Notes: generated from the sequence alone by a model not told the origin. DNA of 64,000 nucleotides from Xenorhabdus stockiae (GCF_002632825.1 NZ_NJAJ01000015.1:50886-114885), one strand, 5' to 3'; positions 34,833-44,334 are shown, counted from the stretch's first letter. A program made the numbers and translations.

Positions 34833-35675
34833 ATGTCTAGATTTATTGTTACACGGAATAACGGAAAAGCGCTTCTCGGAACTGAGTTTCATCTGACTCC
34901 GGGTAATACACTGACATTAAAGATTGATGGCTTAAACCTCAATACCAGAAAGCACCTTAAGTTTCTGTCAGAGAATGGTTTGGTAACTATTTTTCAGCGT
35001 GATAATCCTCAGATGAGAGAGCAAACATTGCAAATAACGGCGATTAATATAGGAGTAAGTAAAGTTAAGGCGGTTGATACAAATATTGATTTCTGTCCTA
35101 ATTTTGCTCAGGGTGTTGCTGAAGATTGCTTTCCACATTTAACGATTAATATCGTACCTAAAATATCGATCCCCGCTGATCTTACTGCTGAGCAGAGAGC
35201 AATGCTGATGGTGTTGTTGGCAGAAACAACATCACCAGATACAATCGGTGGAAAGTATGATGAAAAAGAAGCTAAAGACACTATGCAGTATATGCATGAT
35301 GTATTATTAAACAGAGTTAAGTCTCCTAAATCACATGAGCTTGATGTTCCAAAACACGGAAATAAATTAATTGGATTAATTTCAGGCCCTAGAACAATAA
35401 AAGGTTTTAGTCAATATCCCAACATTGAATCAGGTATAAAAAATAGAATTAATGGTATGTTAGTTACTGCAAATGATGGAACTCACGATAATTTTTTAGC
35501 TTATCGTAGATTAATTATAAATGCTATCAGCATAGCAAAAAGTAATAAGGTTTCTAATACAGAAGTTATTGCATGGAGAACAGCAAACCGTACTTCTCCT
35601 GGTAAAAACTTCATAAAAATGTTTTCATTGCAGGGACAGGATTTTTACAAATTATCAGAAGGTTACCTTAAGTAA
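34833..35675 (+). CDS. Putative type VI effector with SleB/CwlJ-like cell-wall hydrolase domain
   Basis: A 280-residue protein without signal peptide. The N-terminal ~110 residues are beta-rich (FIVTRNNGKALLGTEFHLTP and later TLQITAINIGVSKVKAVD) and look like an Ig-type adaptor or loading domain. The C-terminal part resembles the SleB/CwlJ fold: MLMVLLAETTSP with candidate catalytic Glu131, followed by MHDVLLNRVKSP, the family's A.VILNRV(K/R)S motif. Such enzymes cleave peptidoglycan glycan strands. The PAAR gene upstream and a secreted protein downstream complete an effector-immunity layout. Target and activity are inferred. It starts at an ATG with AAAGGATAAC upstream. Confidence 0.7.
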   Translation: MSRFIVTRNNGKALLGTEFHLTPGNTLTLKIDGLNLNTRKHLKFLSENGLVTIFQRDNPQMREQTLQITAINIGVSKVKAVDTNIDFCPNFAQGVAEDCFPHLTINIVPKISIPADLTAEQRAMLMVLLAETTSPDTIGGKYDEKEAKDTMQYMHDVLLNRVKSPKSHELDVPKHGNKLIGLISGPRTIKGFSQYPNIESGIKNRINGMLVTANDGTHDNFLAYRRLIINAISIAKSNKVSNTEVIAWRTANRTSPGKNFIKMFSLQGQDFYKLSEGYLK

Positions 35676-35685
35676 GGAATTTAAT

Positions 35686-36225
35686 ATGAAATGTTTTATC
35701 TTTACTTTCATGATGTTTTTTTCTTTATCAGTTTTTTCAAATCAAGATGAATTGGATTTCAATACTTGGGAAAAAACGGGTGGTTGGGGAATATATTATA
35801 AAAACCCAGACAATAGATTTAACCCATTAAAAATAAAAAAATACGAAAAATATTATCTTCCATCATTGAGTTATCTTATTAACTCTTTTGATATGAGAAA
35901 TGAAGATAATAAATACTGTTTAATTGGTTATCAATTTCATAAAACAAAAGGACATGATGAATTTGAAAGCGTTATTATTTTTTGGGAAAATGCTAATTAT
36001 CTGATTGATTGGGTTATACCAGATAGTGGAGATAACTATAATTATAAGGCAATTTTATTTAGTAAGCCATTCATTGATATGAAAGATTCAGTTGTCCCTT
36101 ACAAAGAAGCCGAAGGCGCGCAGGCTTTATGGGCAAAAGAAGGTGTTATTCAGATGATGGAAGATTGTGAGTTACATGGTCAAAAAATAACGATAAAACC
36201 TTCTGAGGTGGTTGATATTAAATAG
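35686..36225 (+). CDS. Putative periplasmic immunity protein
   Basis: A 179-residue protein with a Sec signal (residues 1-18, FFSLSVFSNQ), 10 bp after the effector gene and preceded by AAGGAATTTAAT. The mature protein is acidic and aromatic-rich (LDFNTWEKTGGWGIYYKN, IIFWENANYLIDWVIPD), with two cysteines. A periplasmic location is what immunity against a cell-wall-cutting effector needs. I do not recognise the family; the call rests on position, size, export signal and low GC content shared with the effector. Confidence 0.6.
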   Translation: MKCFIFTFMMFFSLSVFSNQDELDFNTWEKTGGWGIYYKNPDNRFNPLKIKKYEKYYLPSLSYLINSFDMRNEDNKYCLIGYQFHKTKGHDEFESVIIFWENANYLIDWVIPDSGDNYNYKAILFSKPFIDMKDSVVPYKEAEGAQALWAKEGVIQMMEDCELHGQKITIKPSEVVDIK

Positions 36226-36233
36226 TATTGAGG

Positions 36234-36254
36234 CTGCTCGCAGCCAGCGAGCAG
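36234..36254. terminator. Bidirectional hairpin between immunity gene and paaY
   Basis: CTGCTCGC (36234-36241) pairs perfectly with GCGAGCAG (36247-36254), loop of 5. Confidence 0.6.
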
Positions 36255-36265
36255 TAGGAACCATT

Positions 36266-36862
36266 TTACAATTGATTCTTAGGCACAAAATCGTCACTAA
36301 AGACCATCCGCTTACGTCCCGGTTCTATTTCAGTCAACGGTTCTACCTGCCTCAATGTATTTTTACAACGTGTTACTAAATCTTGATATTCCCGAGTGCT
36401 GATCCGCTTCCATTCCAGTTCCTGCTCGGTCAAAGTACGCAAAGCGCGGGCGGGGGTGCCGACGATCAGCTGATTGGCGGCAAAAATTGCTTCTGCCTTG
36501 ATAAAGGCCATTGCTCCCACGATACAGTTTTCACCAATTTCCGCGCCATCCATCACAACTGAATTCATGCCAACCAAAACATTGCGCCGGATTTGGCATC
36601 CATGCAGTATCGCCCCATGCCCGATATGACCGTTTTCTTCAACCACTGTGTCCTGTTGAGGATAACCGTGCATGACGCAATTATCCTGAATATTCGAACC
36701 ATCCATCACCACCAGCCGACCGAAATCACCACGCAGGCTGGCATTCGGGCCGATATAAACCTGCCTGCCAATAATGACGTCACCGACCAGAACAGCGGTA
36801 GGGTGAACATAACTACTGGGATCAATAACCGGAGTTAAACCATCAAGTTGATATACAGGCAT
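36266..36862 (-). CDS. paaY: Phenylacetate pathway hexapeptide-repeat protein PaaY
   Basis: A 198-residue left-handed beta-helix protein, E. coli PaaY being 196. It starts [20 protein letters not shown] at an ATG preceded by GAGGAAATACTT; six codons upstream are also open. The hexapeptide repeats run [16 protein letters not shown] through [20 protein letters not shown], and histidines in [21 protein letters not shown] provide the metal site of gamma carbonic anhydrase-like proteins. PaaY is a thioesterase thought to relieve inhibition by CoA derivatives that accumulate when PaaZ misfires. Last gene of the operon, 31 bp after paaX. Confidence 0.94.
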   Translation of the reverse strand: MPVYQLDGLTPVIDPSSYVHPTAVLVGDVIIGRQVYIGPNASLRGDFGRLVVMDGSNIQDNCVMHGYPQQDTVVEENGHIGHGAILHGCQIRRNVLVGMNSVVMDGAEIGENCIVGAMAFIKAEAIFAANQLIVGTPARALRTLTEQELEWKRISTREYQDLVTRCKNTLRQVEPLTEIEPGRKRMVFSDDFVPKNQL

Positions 36863-36893
36863 AAGTATTTCCTCAAACAATTGTCAGACGTTA

Positions 36894-37826
36894 CTAAGAA
36901 CCGCTGTGTAATCCGCCAAAACGACGATAGTACGCAGCAGCAGGCTGGGGCAATTTACCTATGGTGGTTTCACATTGTTGACCAATGTATCGTGTTGCGG
37001 CAGGGCCAATACGCTGGTAGATGTTGATGCATAAATTCCGGGCGATTTGGCCTTCCCACTGTGCAGGCAACAGTGCATTCGGTAATAGTGGATCACGCAG
37101 TACAACACGGCGGTAAAAGTGGATAAGCAGAAGGCGTAACTGGAAACAGCGCTCTGGTGTCAGTTCGTCTGCATTACAATCTTGCAAGAGTTTCATCAAG
37201 GGCCGGAATGTGATGATAAATTCATGATAGTGCTCAGCAACCTGCTCCAGCGACCAGCTGGCTGATACCCGTTCTTTCAGGCTCTGTTCGGAGCGGGGAT
37301 AAGGATAATCTGCCCGGAAGTAGATCACGGAATCACTGGCGTTGAGTTCTCCGAGCAGGGCCGGAATATCACTTTGTGAACTGCTGGGGGCTGCCATTAA
37401 TGTGCTGTTGAGTTGACCAAACCCAAACCAGTTCAGCTCTTTTTTCAGGCGGGTACGCTCCTCTTTACCGGTTTCTTCCAACAGCAATAAATCCCATTTG
37501 CCATCCCATGCCGGTTGTTCTCTGAGATAAATTTTACTTTCTGCATGACGGAATTGGTTCATGCCCCGCTCAGTGATGCGGTAATAACTGCGACGACCTA
37601 TTTTCTCTACCTCCAGCCAACCCTCTTTTTGTAAACGAAATACAGATGTCCGGACAAAACGGTCACTGAACCCCAGTGGTTCCAGCAGAAGGCTGAGACT
37701 ACCCAGCCAGACTTCACCTCCCCGATGGCTGAGCGCATCGCCATACAGGGAAATGATCAGCGATGTTCCGCTAATCGGCTGGGCATCAAGGGCATGTCGA
37801 ATAAAATCGTCGAGTTTGTGTGTCAT
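36894..37826 (-). CDS. paaX: Phenylacetate regulator PaaX
   Basis: A 310-residue PaaX-family repressor (E. coli 316). It has the N-terminal winged helix (SLSLLLEPLGFSDRFVRTSVFRLQKEGWLEVEKIGRRSYYRIT) and the PaaX-like middle domain WDLLLLEETGKEERTRLKKE with GFGQLN. In E. coli PaaX represses the paa promoters until phenylacetyl-CoA, made by PaaK, binds. It lies downstream of paaK with an 80-bp gap, and its probable operator is in the paaA-paaZ spacer. No insertion or frameshift. Confidence 0.93.
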   Translation of the reverse strand: MTHKLDDFIRHALDAQPISGTSLIISLYGDALSHRGGEVWLGSLSLLLEPLGFSDRFVRTSVFRLQKEGWLEVEKIGRRSYYRITERGMNQFRHAESKIYLREQPAWDGKWDLLLLEETGKEERTRLKKELNWFGFGQLNSTLMAAPSSSQSDIPALLGELNASDSVIYFRADYPYPRSEQSLKERVSASWSLEQVAEHYHEFIITFRPLMKLLQDCNADELTPERCFQLRLLLIHFYRRVVLRDPLLPNALLPAQWEGQIARNLCINIYQRIGPAATRYIGQQCETTIGKLPQPAAAYYRRFGGLHSGS

Positions 37827-37906
37827 ATTTTGTTATTGTCTGAGCGCAAATGAGTCATGACAGTAGCATAAACAGGTATCCCAGTCGTTATTGTATTGTT
37901 GGAATA

Positions 37907-39250
37907 TTATTTCTGCTGACGGTGGTCAAGAACCCGAACCGCTTTGCCTTCGGAACGTGGAATATCCCCGCAGTTAACGATACTGACTTCGGTGCTGATC
38001 CCTATCATGGCCTTGATGTGATGGCGTAATTGGTGGCAGATATCGCAGCGTTGCTGGATACTCAGTTGCGCTGGATCTTTCAGTTCGACCTTGACGGACA
38101 GGCTGTCATAATTCCCAACGCGGTTCACTTCCAGTTGATAATGTGGCGACAACTCGCTGAAACGCGTGATCTGTTCTTCTACCTGTGATGGAAAGACATT
38201 GATGCCACGGATGATGAGCATGTCGTCGGAACGTCCGGTAATCCTGTCCATGCGCCGCATATTGCGGGCGGTTCCCGGTAACAGGCGTGTCAGGTCGCGG
38301 GTACGGTAGCGGATCATCGGCATGGCTTCTTTGGTGAGTGTGGTAAAAACCAGCTCACCATTCTCGCCGTCCGGTAATACATTCAGGTTGTCAGGGTCGA
38401 TCACTTCCGGATAAAAATGGTCTTCCCAAATAGTCGAGCCATCGGCATATTCCAGTGATTCCATGGCGACACCCGGCCCCATGATTTCGGACAAACCATA
38501 AATATCCAGCGCCTTGATACCCATACGAGTTTCAATTTCATGCCGAAGCCCTTCAGTCCACGGTTCAGCCCCGAAAATACCGACCCGCAGAGAGCATTGT
38601 CTGGCATCGCCTCCCATTTGCTGTTCCAATACATCCAATAGTGTCAGGCAGTAAGAGGGTGTCATCATAATGACATCGGGTTTAAAGTCGCAGATCAGCT
38701 GTGCCTGTTTTTCTGTCTGCCCGCCAGACATCGGGATCACGGCAGCCCCCAGACGCTCAGCGCCATAATGTGCTCCCAGACCGCCAGTGAACAGGCCGTA
38801 ACCGTAAGCGACATGTATTTTGTCTTTGGCTGTTGCTCCGGCAAAACGCAGGCTACGGGCGATCAGATCAGACCAGTTGTCGATATCTTGCTGAGTATAG
38901 CCAACAACGGTCGGACGCCCTGTCGTTCCGGATGAAGCATGAATACGCACAATTTTTTCCATCGGAACGGCAAAGGTATCAAAAGGGTAGTTATCCCTCA
39001 GATCCTGTTTGGTGGTGAAAGGAAATTTAGCGATGTCTTCAAGCTGCCGGAAATCATTGGGGTGAATACCAATCGCATCAAATTTACGGCGATACATTGG
39101 CACGTTGTTATAGGCATGATGCAATGTCCATTTCATCTGCTTAAACTGTCGCGCCTGAATTTCGTCGCGTGAAGCAAATTCAACAGAATCGAGATTGGCC
39201 TCGGGATGTGGAGTGAAGCTTGAGTTGAGGTGCTGTACGTTGTTGCTCAT
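37907..39250 (-). CDS. paaK: Phenylacetate-CoA ligase
   Basis: A 447-residue ANL-superfamily enzyme, as E. coli PaaK at 437. The phosphate loop IHASSGTTGRPTVVGYT, the adenylate motif DIYGLSEIMGPGVAMES and the hinge RSDDMLIIRGINVFPSQVEEQ are all present. It activates phenylacetate with ATP and CoA, the first step of the pathway and the source of the PaaX inducer. It follows paaJ by 65 bp. Ribosome site AAAGGGCGGGAATT precedes the ATG at 39248-39250. Confidence 0.96.
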   Translation of the reverse strand: MSNNVQHLNSSFTPHPEANLDSVEFASRDEIQARQFKQMKWTLHHAYNNVPMYRRKFDAIGIHPNDFRQLEDIAKFPFTTKQDLRDNYPFDTFAVPMEKIVRIHASSGTTGRPTVVGYTQQDIDNWSDLIARSLRFAGATAKDKIHVAYGYGLFTGGLGAHYGAERLGAAVIPMSGGQTEKQAQLICDFKPDVIMMTPSYCLTLLDVLEQQMGGDARQCSLRVGIFGAEPWTEGLRHEIETRMGIKALDIYGLSEIMGPGVAMESLEYADGSTIWEDHFYPEVIDPDNLNVLPDGENGELVFTTLTKEAMPMIRYRTRDLTRLLPGTARNMRRMDRITGRSDDMLIIRGINVFPSQVEEQITRFSELSPHYQLEVNRVGNYDSLSVKVELKDPAQLSIQQRCDICHQLRHHIKAMIGISTEVSIVNCGDIPRSEGKAVRVLDHRQQK

Positions 39251-39315
39251 AATTCCCGCCCTTTTTGTTGGTTTAACTGTATCAGGCTGTTTTTATTGTT
39301 ATATGCAGGTGTTGG

Positions 39316-40530
39316 TTATGAAATACGTTCAATAATCATGGCAATTCCCTGCCCAACGCCGATGCACATAGTGCATAAGGCATAGCGTCCGGCCCGCCGT
39401 TCCAGTTCAAGCGTTGCTGTCAGTGCAAGCCGGGCACCACTCATTCCCAGCGGATGCCCCAGTGCTATCGCACCGCCATTCGGGTTCACATGTTCTGCAT
39501 CATCCGGTAATCCCCATTGGCGCATCACGGCCAGTGACTGAGCTGCGAAGGCTTCGTTCAGTTCGATCACATCCATCTGATTCAGACTCAGCCCGGTGAG
39601 TGCTAACACTTTGCTCGTGGCTGACAGTGGCCCAATCCCCATAATGCGCGGTTCAACACCGCTGGTTGCGGTTGCCACAATACGCGCTTTAGGTATCAAC
39701 CCGTGTTTTAATGCTGCGGCTTCTGAAGCGATAATCAGGGCGGCGGCTCCGTCATTGACGCCGGAAGCATTACCGGCAGTGACGGTGCCTTCAGTCCGGA
39801 ATGGTGTTTTCAGCTTTTGTAATTGCGCTAATGTTGTTTCAGGGCGGGGATGTTCATCCTGTGAAATAAGCGTGTCTTCCCCTTTTTTCCGGCGATCAGG
39901 CAGGGTAACAGGGGTGATCTCTTCGGCCAGAATGCCTTGTTGCTGCGCTTTAGCGGTACGTTGCTGGCTGCGCAGCGCGAAAGCATCCTGAGCATCCCGG
40001 CTGATTTCAAATAGGGCCGCAACATTTTCTGCGGTTTCCGGCATCGAATCTGTACCAAATTGTTTCTGTATCAGCGGATTAATGAAACGCCAGCCAATTG
40101 TGGTATCAAATATCTGAGCCTGACGGCTGAAAGCCGTTTCCGCTTTTCCCATCACTAATGGGGCACGGGTCATGGATTCCACACCACCAGCCAGTATCAG
40201 CTGAGCTTCATCTGCTTTGATACTGCGGGCAGCAAAAGCCAGTGCATCCAGACCGGAGCCACACAATCGGTTGAGAGTTGTGCCGGGAACGGAATATGGC
40301 AGGCCAGCCAGCAATGTCGCCATGCGAGCGACATTGCGGTTATCTTCACCGGCCTGATTTGCACAACCGAGAATGACATCATCAATCGTTTGCCCGTCCA
40401 GTCCGGGATAACGTGCCAGCAATGCCCGTAGCGGCAGAGCGGCCAGATCATCAGGGCGCAGGTTGGCGAGGGCTCCCCCATAACGGCCGATAGGTGTACG
40501 CACTCCGTCACAAATAAATGCATGGGTCAT
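39316..40530 (-). CDS. paaJ: 3-oxoadipyl-CoA/3-oxo-5,6-didehydrosuberyl-CoA thiolase
   Basis: A 404-residue thiolase (E. coli PaaJ 401). The active-site cysteine lies in NRLCGSGLDALAFAARSI (about residue 90), with the second site NPNGGAIALGHPLGMSGARL and the third CTMCIGVGQGIAMIIE carrying the general-base cysteine. It performs the two thiolytic steps of the pathway, ending in acetyl-CoA and succinyl-CoA. Its ATG overlaps the paaI stop by 4 bp (ATGA), showing tight coupling. Confidence 0.96.
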   Translation of the reverse strand: MTHAFICDGVRTPIGRYGGALANLRPDDLAALPLRALLARYPGLDGQTIDDVILGCANQAGEDNRNVARMATLLAGLPYSVPGTTLNRLCGSGLDALAFAARSIKADEAQLILAGGVESMTRAPLVMGKAETAFSRQAQIFDTTIGWRFINPLIQKQFGTDSMPETAENVAALFEISRDAQDAFALRSQQRTAKAQQQGILAEEITPVTLPDRRKKGEDTLISQDEHPRPETTLAQLQKLKTPFRTEGTVTAGNASGVNDGAAALIIASEAAALKHGLIPKARIVATATSGVEPRIMGIGPLSATSKVLALTGLSLNQMDVIELNEAFAAQSLAVMRQWGLPDDAEHVNPNGGAIALGHPLGMSGARLALTATLELERRAGRYALCTMCIGVGQGIAMIIERIS

Positions 40531-41018
40531 GATTTTTCTTTCCTGATTGCTTTAGTAGGAGTCGTTGTTTTGGCGGGTTCTTCTAAAACAGAATGACCCA
40601 GACGGTGAGAGTGACCACGGAAAAAGGCCACCGTTTTGCCATTCTGATTGGTAATTTTGACATCATATAACCCGTTAGTTTTGCCCTGATGCTGCACTGA
40701 CGCGTTAGCAGTAAGCCGGTCACCATTAAAAACCGGATGGATGAAATCGATATTACAGCCGGAAGCGACAGCCGCAATTCCCTCACTGTTGCAGGCATAG
40801 GCAAATGCGGTATCTGCCAGACTGAATATAATGCCACCATGACAGGTCTTATGACCGTTAAGCATGGTAGGTACAATGGTCATGCTTAACTGAGCAATCC
40901 CGATGTCGATATAGTCAATCTGCATTCCCATATGATTAGCGCAGGCATCTTTGGTATACATGGTCTCAATACAGTTTCGGGCAAGTTGCTTCGGGGAAGT
41001 ATTCGTTTTATTAGGCAT
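40527..41018 (-). CDS. paaI: Acyl-CoA thioesterase PaaI
   Basis: About 163 residues from the ATG at 41016-41018 that overlaps the paaH stop by 8 bp; the frame stays open 20 codons upstream inside paaH. It is a hotdog-fold thioesterase with the family signature NGHKTCHGGIIFSLADTAFA and the catalytic Asp in that helix, then HQGKTNGLYDVKITNQNGKTV. PaaI hydrolyses phenylacetyl-CoA derivatives to release trapped CoA. It carries C-terminal tail residues rich in T and K beyond the 140-residue E. coli form. Confidence 0.93.
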   Translation of the reverse strand: MPNKTNTSPKQLARNCIETMYTKDACANHMGMQIDYIDIGIAQLSMTIVPTMLNGHKTCHGGIIFSLADTAFAYACNSEGIAAVASGCNIDFIHPVFNGDRLTANASVQHQGKTNGLYDVKITNQNGKTVAFFRGHSHRLGHSVLEEPAKTTTPTKAIRKEKS

Positions 41019-42696
41019 GATCTTTCTTCTTATGTTGATATTCATGTTGCCGGAGAGATGGAGACTGTAATGTGACATGGCCCGCCGCCAGCTGCCGAAG
41101 CAGGGGAGACGGACGATAACGGGTTTCCCCGTAAAACTGCTGTAAGTTTTCCAGTGTATTGAAAATATGCTGCCAGCCGAGCTGAGTTCCCCATGCCAGT
41201 GGCCCGATGGGATAATTCACACCACGGCACATTGCCAGATCGATATCTTCCGCGCTGGCAATGCCTTTATTAAGCGCATCCAGCGCTTCGTTGCACAGCA
41301 TTGCCACAGTCCGCATCGTCAGCATGGCCGGATAATCCGGCAGTAAAATGACCTGCTTGCCGAGAGAATGGAGAAAACGGGCGACTTTTGCCGTTTGTTG
41401 TTGAGTGTTCTGGCTGGCTGCACTTATTGTGATTATCGGAGCTGCATGATGATTGGCAGACAGATCAAACTGTACGACCGGAGCCTGAATTTCATCAGCC
41501 AGTTGGGAGCTGGTTTTTCCGGTTGCCAGCATAAATAGAACATCATCAATCTGTAATGCAGGTGAAGATAATGGGATATTGTATTTTTCCCCGCAGAATA
41601 CCCCGTTTTCCTGTAATTTTTCCTGTAACAGAGCGGCAAAATGCGGCAGGGCAGACCAGTCTCCGCTCGCATTTATTTGTGCTGATGTGATCGGCTCAGC
41701 GGCTTGTATTTCTTCAATCTCAGGAAGTAATTGCGGTTTTTTATCTGTGCTATTTTTTTCTGCATTATTGGTGTCGGAATAGAGATAAAACCCCCGGCCA
41801 CTTTTACGCCCCAGATGATTAGCTTCCACCAGTTCTTTTTGGCGTAATGATGGCTGAAAGCGGGGATCACCGTAGAACGCGTGAAACAGGGATTCAGTAA
41901 CAGCGTAATTAACGTCATGTCCGATTAAATCAGTCAGCTGTAATGGCCCCATAGCAAAGCCGCCGGCATCCTTTATGACGGCATCCAGTGTCGCAGGTGA
42001 TGCGATCTGCTCTTCCAGTGCACGCAGGGCTTCGGCGTAAAAAGGCCGCGCAATGCGGTTGACGATAAAACCGGGTGTAGAGCGGCAAATGACTGGCTGT
42101 TTTTGCCAGTTGATCATGAGGTATTTAAGCGTTGCGATAATTTGTGGGCAGGTTTCCAGCCCTTGCACGATTTCCACTAGTTTCATTAGCGGAGCAGGGT
42201 TGAAAAAATGCAGCCCGGCCATGCGTTGAGGTTTACTCAGAACACGGGCAATAGCCGTAATCGACAGCGATGAGGTATTACTGGCAAAAATGGTTTGTTC
42301 TGAACACAGGGATTCCAGCTGGTGGAATAGTTTTTGTTTGGCTTCCAGCTGCTCGATAATCGCTTCAATCACCAGTATACAGGGAGCTAATGCCTGTAAT
42401 GAGTCAACCAGAGTGATGCGTTGCAATAGCGCCTGAGTTTTGTCTGCATCGGCTTTACCTGCTGCGACACGCTGATGCAGGCGGATATGGAGTGTATCCA
42501 GCGCCCGTTGTGCGGCTTCATCATTAGCGTCAAATAGCAGGACGGAATGTCCTGCTAGTGCTGCAACCTGAGCAATGCCGATACCCATCGTTCCCGCGCC
42601 AATAACAGCGATTGGGCCTTCTGGTATTGATTCATTAATTGATTCGTTATCTGTTGAATCACTGAATGTCGGGCGATGATGTATTGGCATATTCAT
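41011..42696 (-). CDS. paaH: 3-hydroxyadipyl-CoA dehydrogenase
   Basis: A 561-residue NAD-dependent dehydrogenase, longer than the ~475 of E. coli PaaH. The N-terminal Rossmann motif AVIGAGTMGIGIAQVAALAG starts only at residue 30, after a polar extension, and NTSSLSITAIARVLSKPQRM and GLHFFNPAPLMKLVEIVQG follow. Between the first catalytic domain and the C-terminal repeat (IDLAMCRGVNYPIGPLAWG) there is an extended acidic linker (about 310-400) roughly twice the E. coli length. It oxidises 3-hydroxyadipyl-CoA. Its start is 2 bp after the paaG stop. Confidence 0.93.
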   Translation of the reverse strand: MNMPIHHRPTFSDSTDNESINESIPEGPIAVIGAGTMGIGIAQVAALAGHSVLLFDANDEAAQRALDTLHIRLHQRVAAGKADADKTQALLQRITLVDSLQALAPCILVIEAIIEQLEAKQKLFHQLESLCSEQTIFASNTSSLSITAIARVLSKPQRMAGLHFFNPAPLMKLVEIVQGLETCPQIIATLKYLMINWQKQPVICRSTPGFIVNRIARPFYAEALRALEEQIASPATLDAVIKDAGGFAMGPLQLTDLIGHDVNYAVTESLFHAFYGDPRFQPSLRQKELVEANHLGRKSGRGFYLYSDTNNAEKNSTDKKPQLLPEIEEIQAAEPITSAQINASGDWSALPHFAALLQEKLQENGVFCGEKYNIPLSSPALQIDDVLFMLATGKTSSQLADEIQAPVVQFDLSANHHAAPIITISAASQNTQQQTAKVARFLHSLGKQVILLPDYPAMLTMRTVAMLCNEALDALNKGIASAEDIDLAMCRGVNYPIGPLAWGTQLGWQHIFNTLENLQQFYGETRYRPSPLLRQLAAGHVTLQSPSLRQHEYQHKKKDHA

Positions 42697-42698
42697 AT

Positions 42699-43502
42699 TT
42701 ATTTTCCTTTAAACTGTGGTTCGCGCTTTTCCATAAACGCACGAATGCCTTCCTGAAAATCTTCTGTATGCCCACACTGGCGTTGTAGATCGCGCTCAAG
42801 CTCAAGCTGCTGATCCAACGTGTTGGTTGCGGCGGCGTAAGTGGATTTTTTGATGCACGCAAGGGAGACTGTCGGCTGAGTTGCCAGACGTTGGGCGATT
42901 TCCCATGCTTTTTCTTCCAGTTCTTTAGGTTCAAAGACCTGCCAGATCATGCCCCACTCCAGTGCCTGTTCAGCACTGATTTTGTCTCCCAGCATTGCCA
43001 TTCCCATCGCGCGGGCATGACCAATTTTATGGGGCAGGAACCAGCTACCGCCTGCATCCGGTGTCAGGCCAATACGACAGAAAGCCTGAATAAAGGTTGT
43101 ATTGCGGGAGGCGAGCACAATGTCACCCGCCAAAGCAAGGGAAAGACCCGCTCCCGCTGCCACGCCATGAACAGCGCAAATCACCGGCTTGGGCAGGGTG
43201 GTCAGACGGCGGATTAGCGGGTTATAGTAAGTTTCAAGGGAATAGCCGAGATCAGGAACGCCACCTACGTTGATAACAGAACTACGATCATTTAAATCCT
43301 GACCAGCACAGAAACCACGTCCGGTTCCTGAAATCAGTACACAGCGCACCGATTCATCCTGTTCTGCAATTTTCAGAGCTTCACTGAGTTGCAGGTGCAT
43401 TTCCTCGTTGATGCTGTTTATCAGCCTAGGACGATTGAGTTTAATGCTAAGGACACCTGCTTTCACTTCAGTGAGTATCGTGGGTATATTTTCATTTTCC
43501 AT
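42699..43502 (-). CDS. paaG: Ring 1,2-epoxyphenylacetyl-CoA isomerase (oxepin-forming)
   Basis: A 267-residue crotonase-fold protein (E. coli PaaG 262). The oxyanion-hole segments are SGTGRGFCAGQDLNDRS and HGVAAGAGLSLALAGDIVLA, followed by GLTPDAGGSWFLPHKIG with the conserved Asp. PaaG turns the ring epoxide into oxepin-CoA and also isomerises a later intermediate. Its ATG is 3 bp after the paaF stop. Relation to PaaF (also crotonase-like) is by ancient duplication, as in all paa clusters. Confidence 0.95.
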   Translation of the reverse strand: MENENIPTILTEVKAGVLSIKLNRPRLINSINEEMHLQLSEALKIAEQDESVRCVLISGTGRGFCAGQDLNDRSSVINVGGVPDLGYSLETYYNPLIRRLTTLPKPVICAVHGVAAGAGLSLALAGDIVLASRNTTFIQAFCRIGLTPDAGGSWFLPHKIGHARAMGMAMLGDKISAEQALEWGMIWQVFEPKELEEKAWEIAQRLATQPTVSLACIKKSTYAAATNTLDQQLELERDLQRQCGHTEDFQEGIRAFMEKREPQFKGK

Positions 43503-43505
43503 CTA

Positions 43506-44279
43506 CTAGCATCCTTTAAATGTTGGTTTACGTTTTTCAAGGAAGGCTGAAATACCTTCCTGACGATCGGCTGTACCTGCTAAGGCAACAAAGTGTTGTC
43601 GTTCAGCGGACAGCCCTTGTGACAGGCTGGTTTCGTATGCAGTCTTGAGCGCAGCCTTAGCCGCCCGCAGAGCCAGCGGCGAAAATTCACTGATGCGGTC
43701 TGCTATCTGTTGTGCACGTTTCAACGTCAGGTTATCGATGCAAATTTCACTCACTAACCCTGCCTGTTGCGCCTGATGAGCGTTAATGGCTTCGCCGGTT
43801 AATATCATCTGGCTGGCAAGAGCTTTGCCTACACTGCGGATAAGCCGTTGTGTTCCTCCCGCTCCCGGCATTAACCCCAGCGTGATTTCCGGCAGCCCAA
43901 AGCTGGCGTTTTCACCACAAATCACCAGATCGCAGGCCAGTGCCAGTTCACAGCCCGCGCCGAGGGCATAACCATTAACGGCGGCTATCATCGGTTTGCT
44001 GATATTGTTCAGCCGCTGCCAGAGTTGGGGGCGACGATCAGTTATTGCGCTGGCAACGGTTTGTTGCTGTAGTTCTTTAAGGTCTGCCCCGGCGGCGAAG
44101 CAGCGTAGTGAGCCGGTAATGATGATGACACCGGTTCCGGCATCGGCATCTGCCTGTTCCAGATGTTGTACGAGCAGTTCCAGACAGTCATTGCTGAGGG
44201 CATTACGTACTTCTGGGCGGTTGAGGGTCAGTGTGCGTACCCGCTGTTGTTGAAGACTTAAAACCCATTCCTGATTCAT
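43506..44279 (-). CDS. paaF: 2,3-dehydroadipyl-CoA hydratase
   Basis: A 257-residue enoyl-CoA hydratase (E. coli PaaF 255). Catalytic-site blocks are GSLRCFAAGADLKELQ, NGYALGAGCELALACDLVI and FGLPEITLGLMPGAGGTQRL, which includes both catalytic glutamates of crotonases (in AGCELALA-type and LPEITLG positions). It hydrates 2,3-dehydroadipyl-CoA. GGAGATACC precedes its ATG. Confidence 0.95.
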   Translation of the reverse strand: MNQEWVLSLQQQRVRTLTLNRPEVRNALSNDCLELLVQHLEQADADAGTGVIIITGSLRCFAAGADLKELQQQTVASAITDRRPQLWQRLNNISKPMIAAVNGYALGAGCELALACDLVICGENASFGLPEITLGLMPGAGGTQRLIRSVGKALASQMILTGEAINAHQAQQAGLVSEICIDNLTLKRAQQIADRISEFSPLALRAAKAALKTAYETSLSQGLSAERQHFVALAGTADRQEGISAFLEKRKPTFKGC

Positions 44280-44334
44280 GGTATCTCCTGATTTGCACTC
44301 TTATCTCTGGAATATTTCTGATTAATGAGAGATT

